DNA of 64,000 bases from Allodiplogaster sudhausi (lineage: Eukaryota; Nematoda; Chromadorea; Rhabditida; Diplogasteridae). The stretch covers positions 1,447,501-1,511,500 of the forward strand of contig CALZFC010000056.1 in NCBI GenBank assembly GCA_945643635.1. Reading direction: 5' to 3'. Shown here piece after piece: positions 63,929-64,000 of this stretch; within the stretch, counting starts at the first letter, position 1, and each line of letters opens with the position of its first letter. The notes below the pieces were generated by a model, which was not told the origin of the DNA, did no database searches, and saw only the letters and a program-made list of their open reading frames with translations. Both the position numbers and the translations under genes were made by a program.

Positions 63929-64000
63929 GAATAAATAAAAAGGAGACGAACTACCAACTGCAATTTACTGTGCTGTTTACTGTAAGTGAGATATATACCA

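Overview
This window is animal (metazoan) nuclear DNA. Genes are split into many exons by GT-AG introns and a few GC-AG introns, many of them only 32-80 nt long. Introns and spacers are full of (CT)n/(GA)n microsatellites. A nematode or close relative fits best: there is a MOLO1/TPM-type membrane protein, an orcokinin-like (NLP-14/15-like) peptide precursor, a Tc1-family end and a CR1-like retrotransposon. That assignment is inference. All exon models were built by hand from splice sites, reading-frame phase and remembered family sequences; nothing was run.

Layout: 1523-1906 is a MITE-like insertion. 2034-2547 (+) holds the last two exons of a ZNRF1/2-type RING ubiquitin ligase. 3777-17023 (-) is a complete DIP2 gene (32 exons, 1563 codons plus stop, phase-consistent throughout), with a second MITE-like element in intron 1. 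17024-23175 is mostly repeats plus one orphan exon. 23176-24278 (+) is an orcokinin-like neuropeptide precursor. 24637-25307 is a large TCTCTG hexamer array. 28503-31707 (+) is a MOLO1-like type I membrane protein with a long proline-rich tail. 32548-35081 (+) is a Gly/Tyr-rich RRM protein with a C-terminal zinc-finger-like module. 36156-38228 (-) is an NPY/NPR-like GPCR. 38785-42850 is a Tc1-type end followed by a decayed CR1-like element. 42851-45507 contains a long palindrome and a degenerate tRNA-like sequence. 45508-52492 is mainly CT-rich spacer. 52493-53731 (+) is a small three-exon gene for an 87-residue secreted peptide that I cannot place in a family. 57088-60743 (-) is a complete ARFGAP1 (13 exons, 433 aa). 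60980-63928 holds two head-to-tail units that share their ends but not their interiors.

There are no operons. Four of the genes (two secreted-peptide precursors, a peptide-type GPCR and a levamisole-receptor-modulator-like protein) suggest neuronal signalling, but nothing in the sequence shows that they act together. DIP2 (lipid metabolism, axon biology) and ARFGAP1 (COPI/Golgi traffic) are general cell-biology genes.
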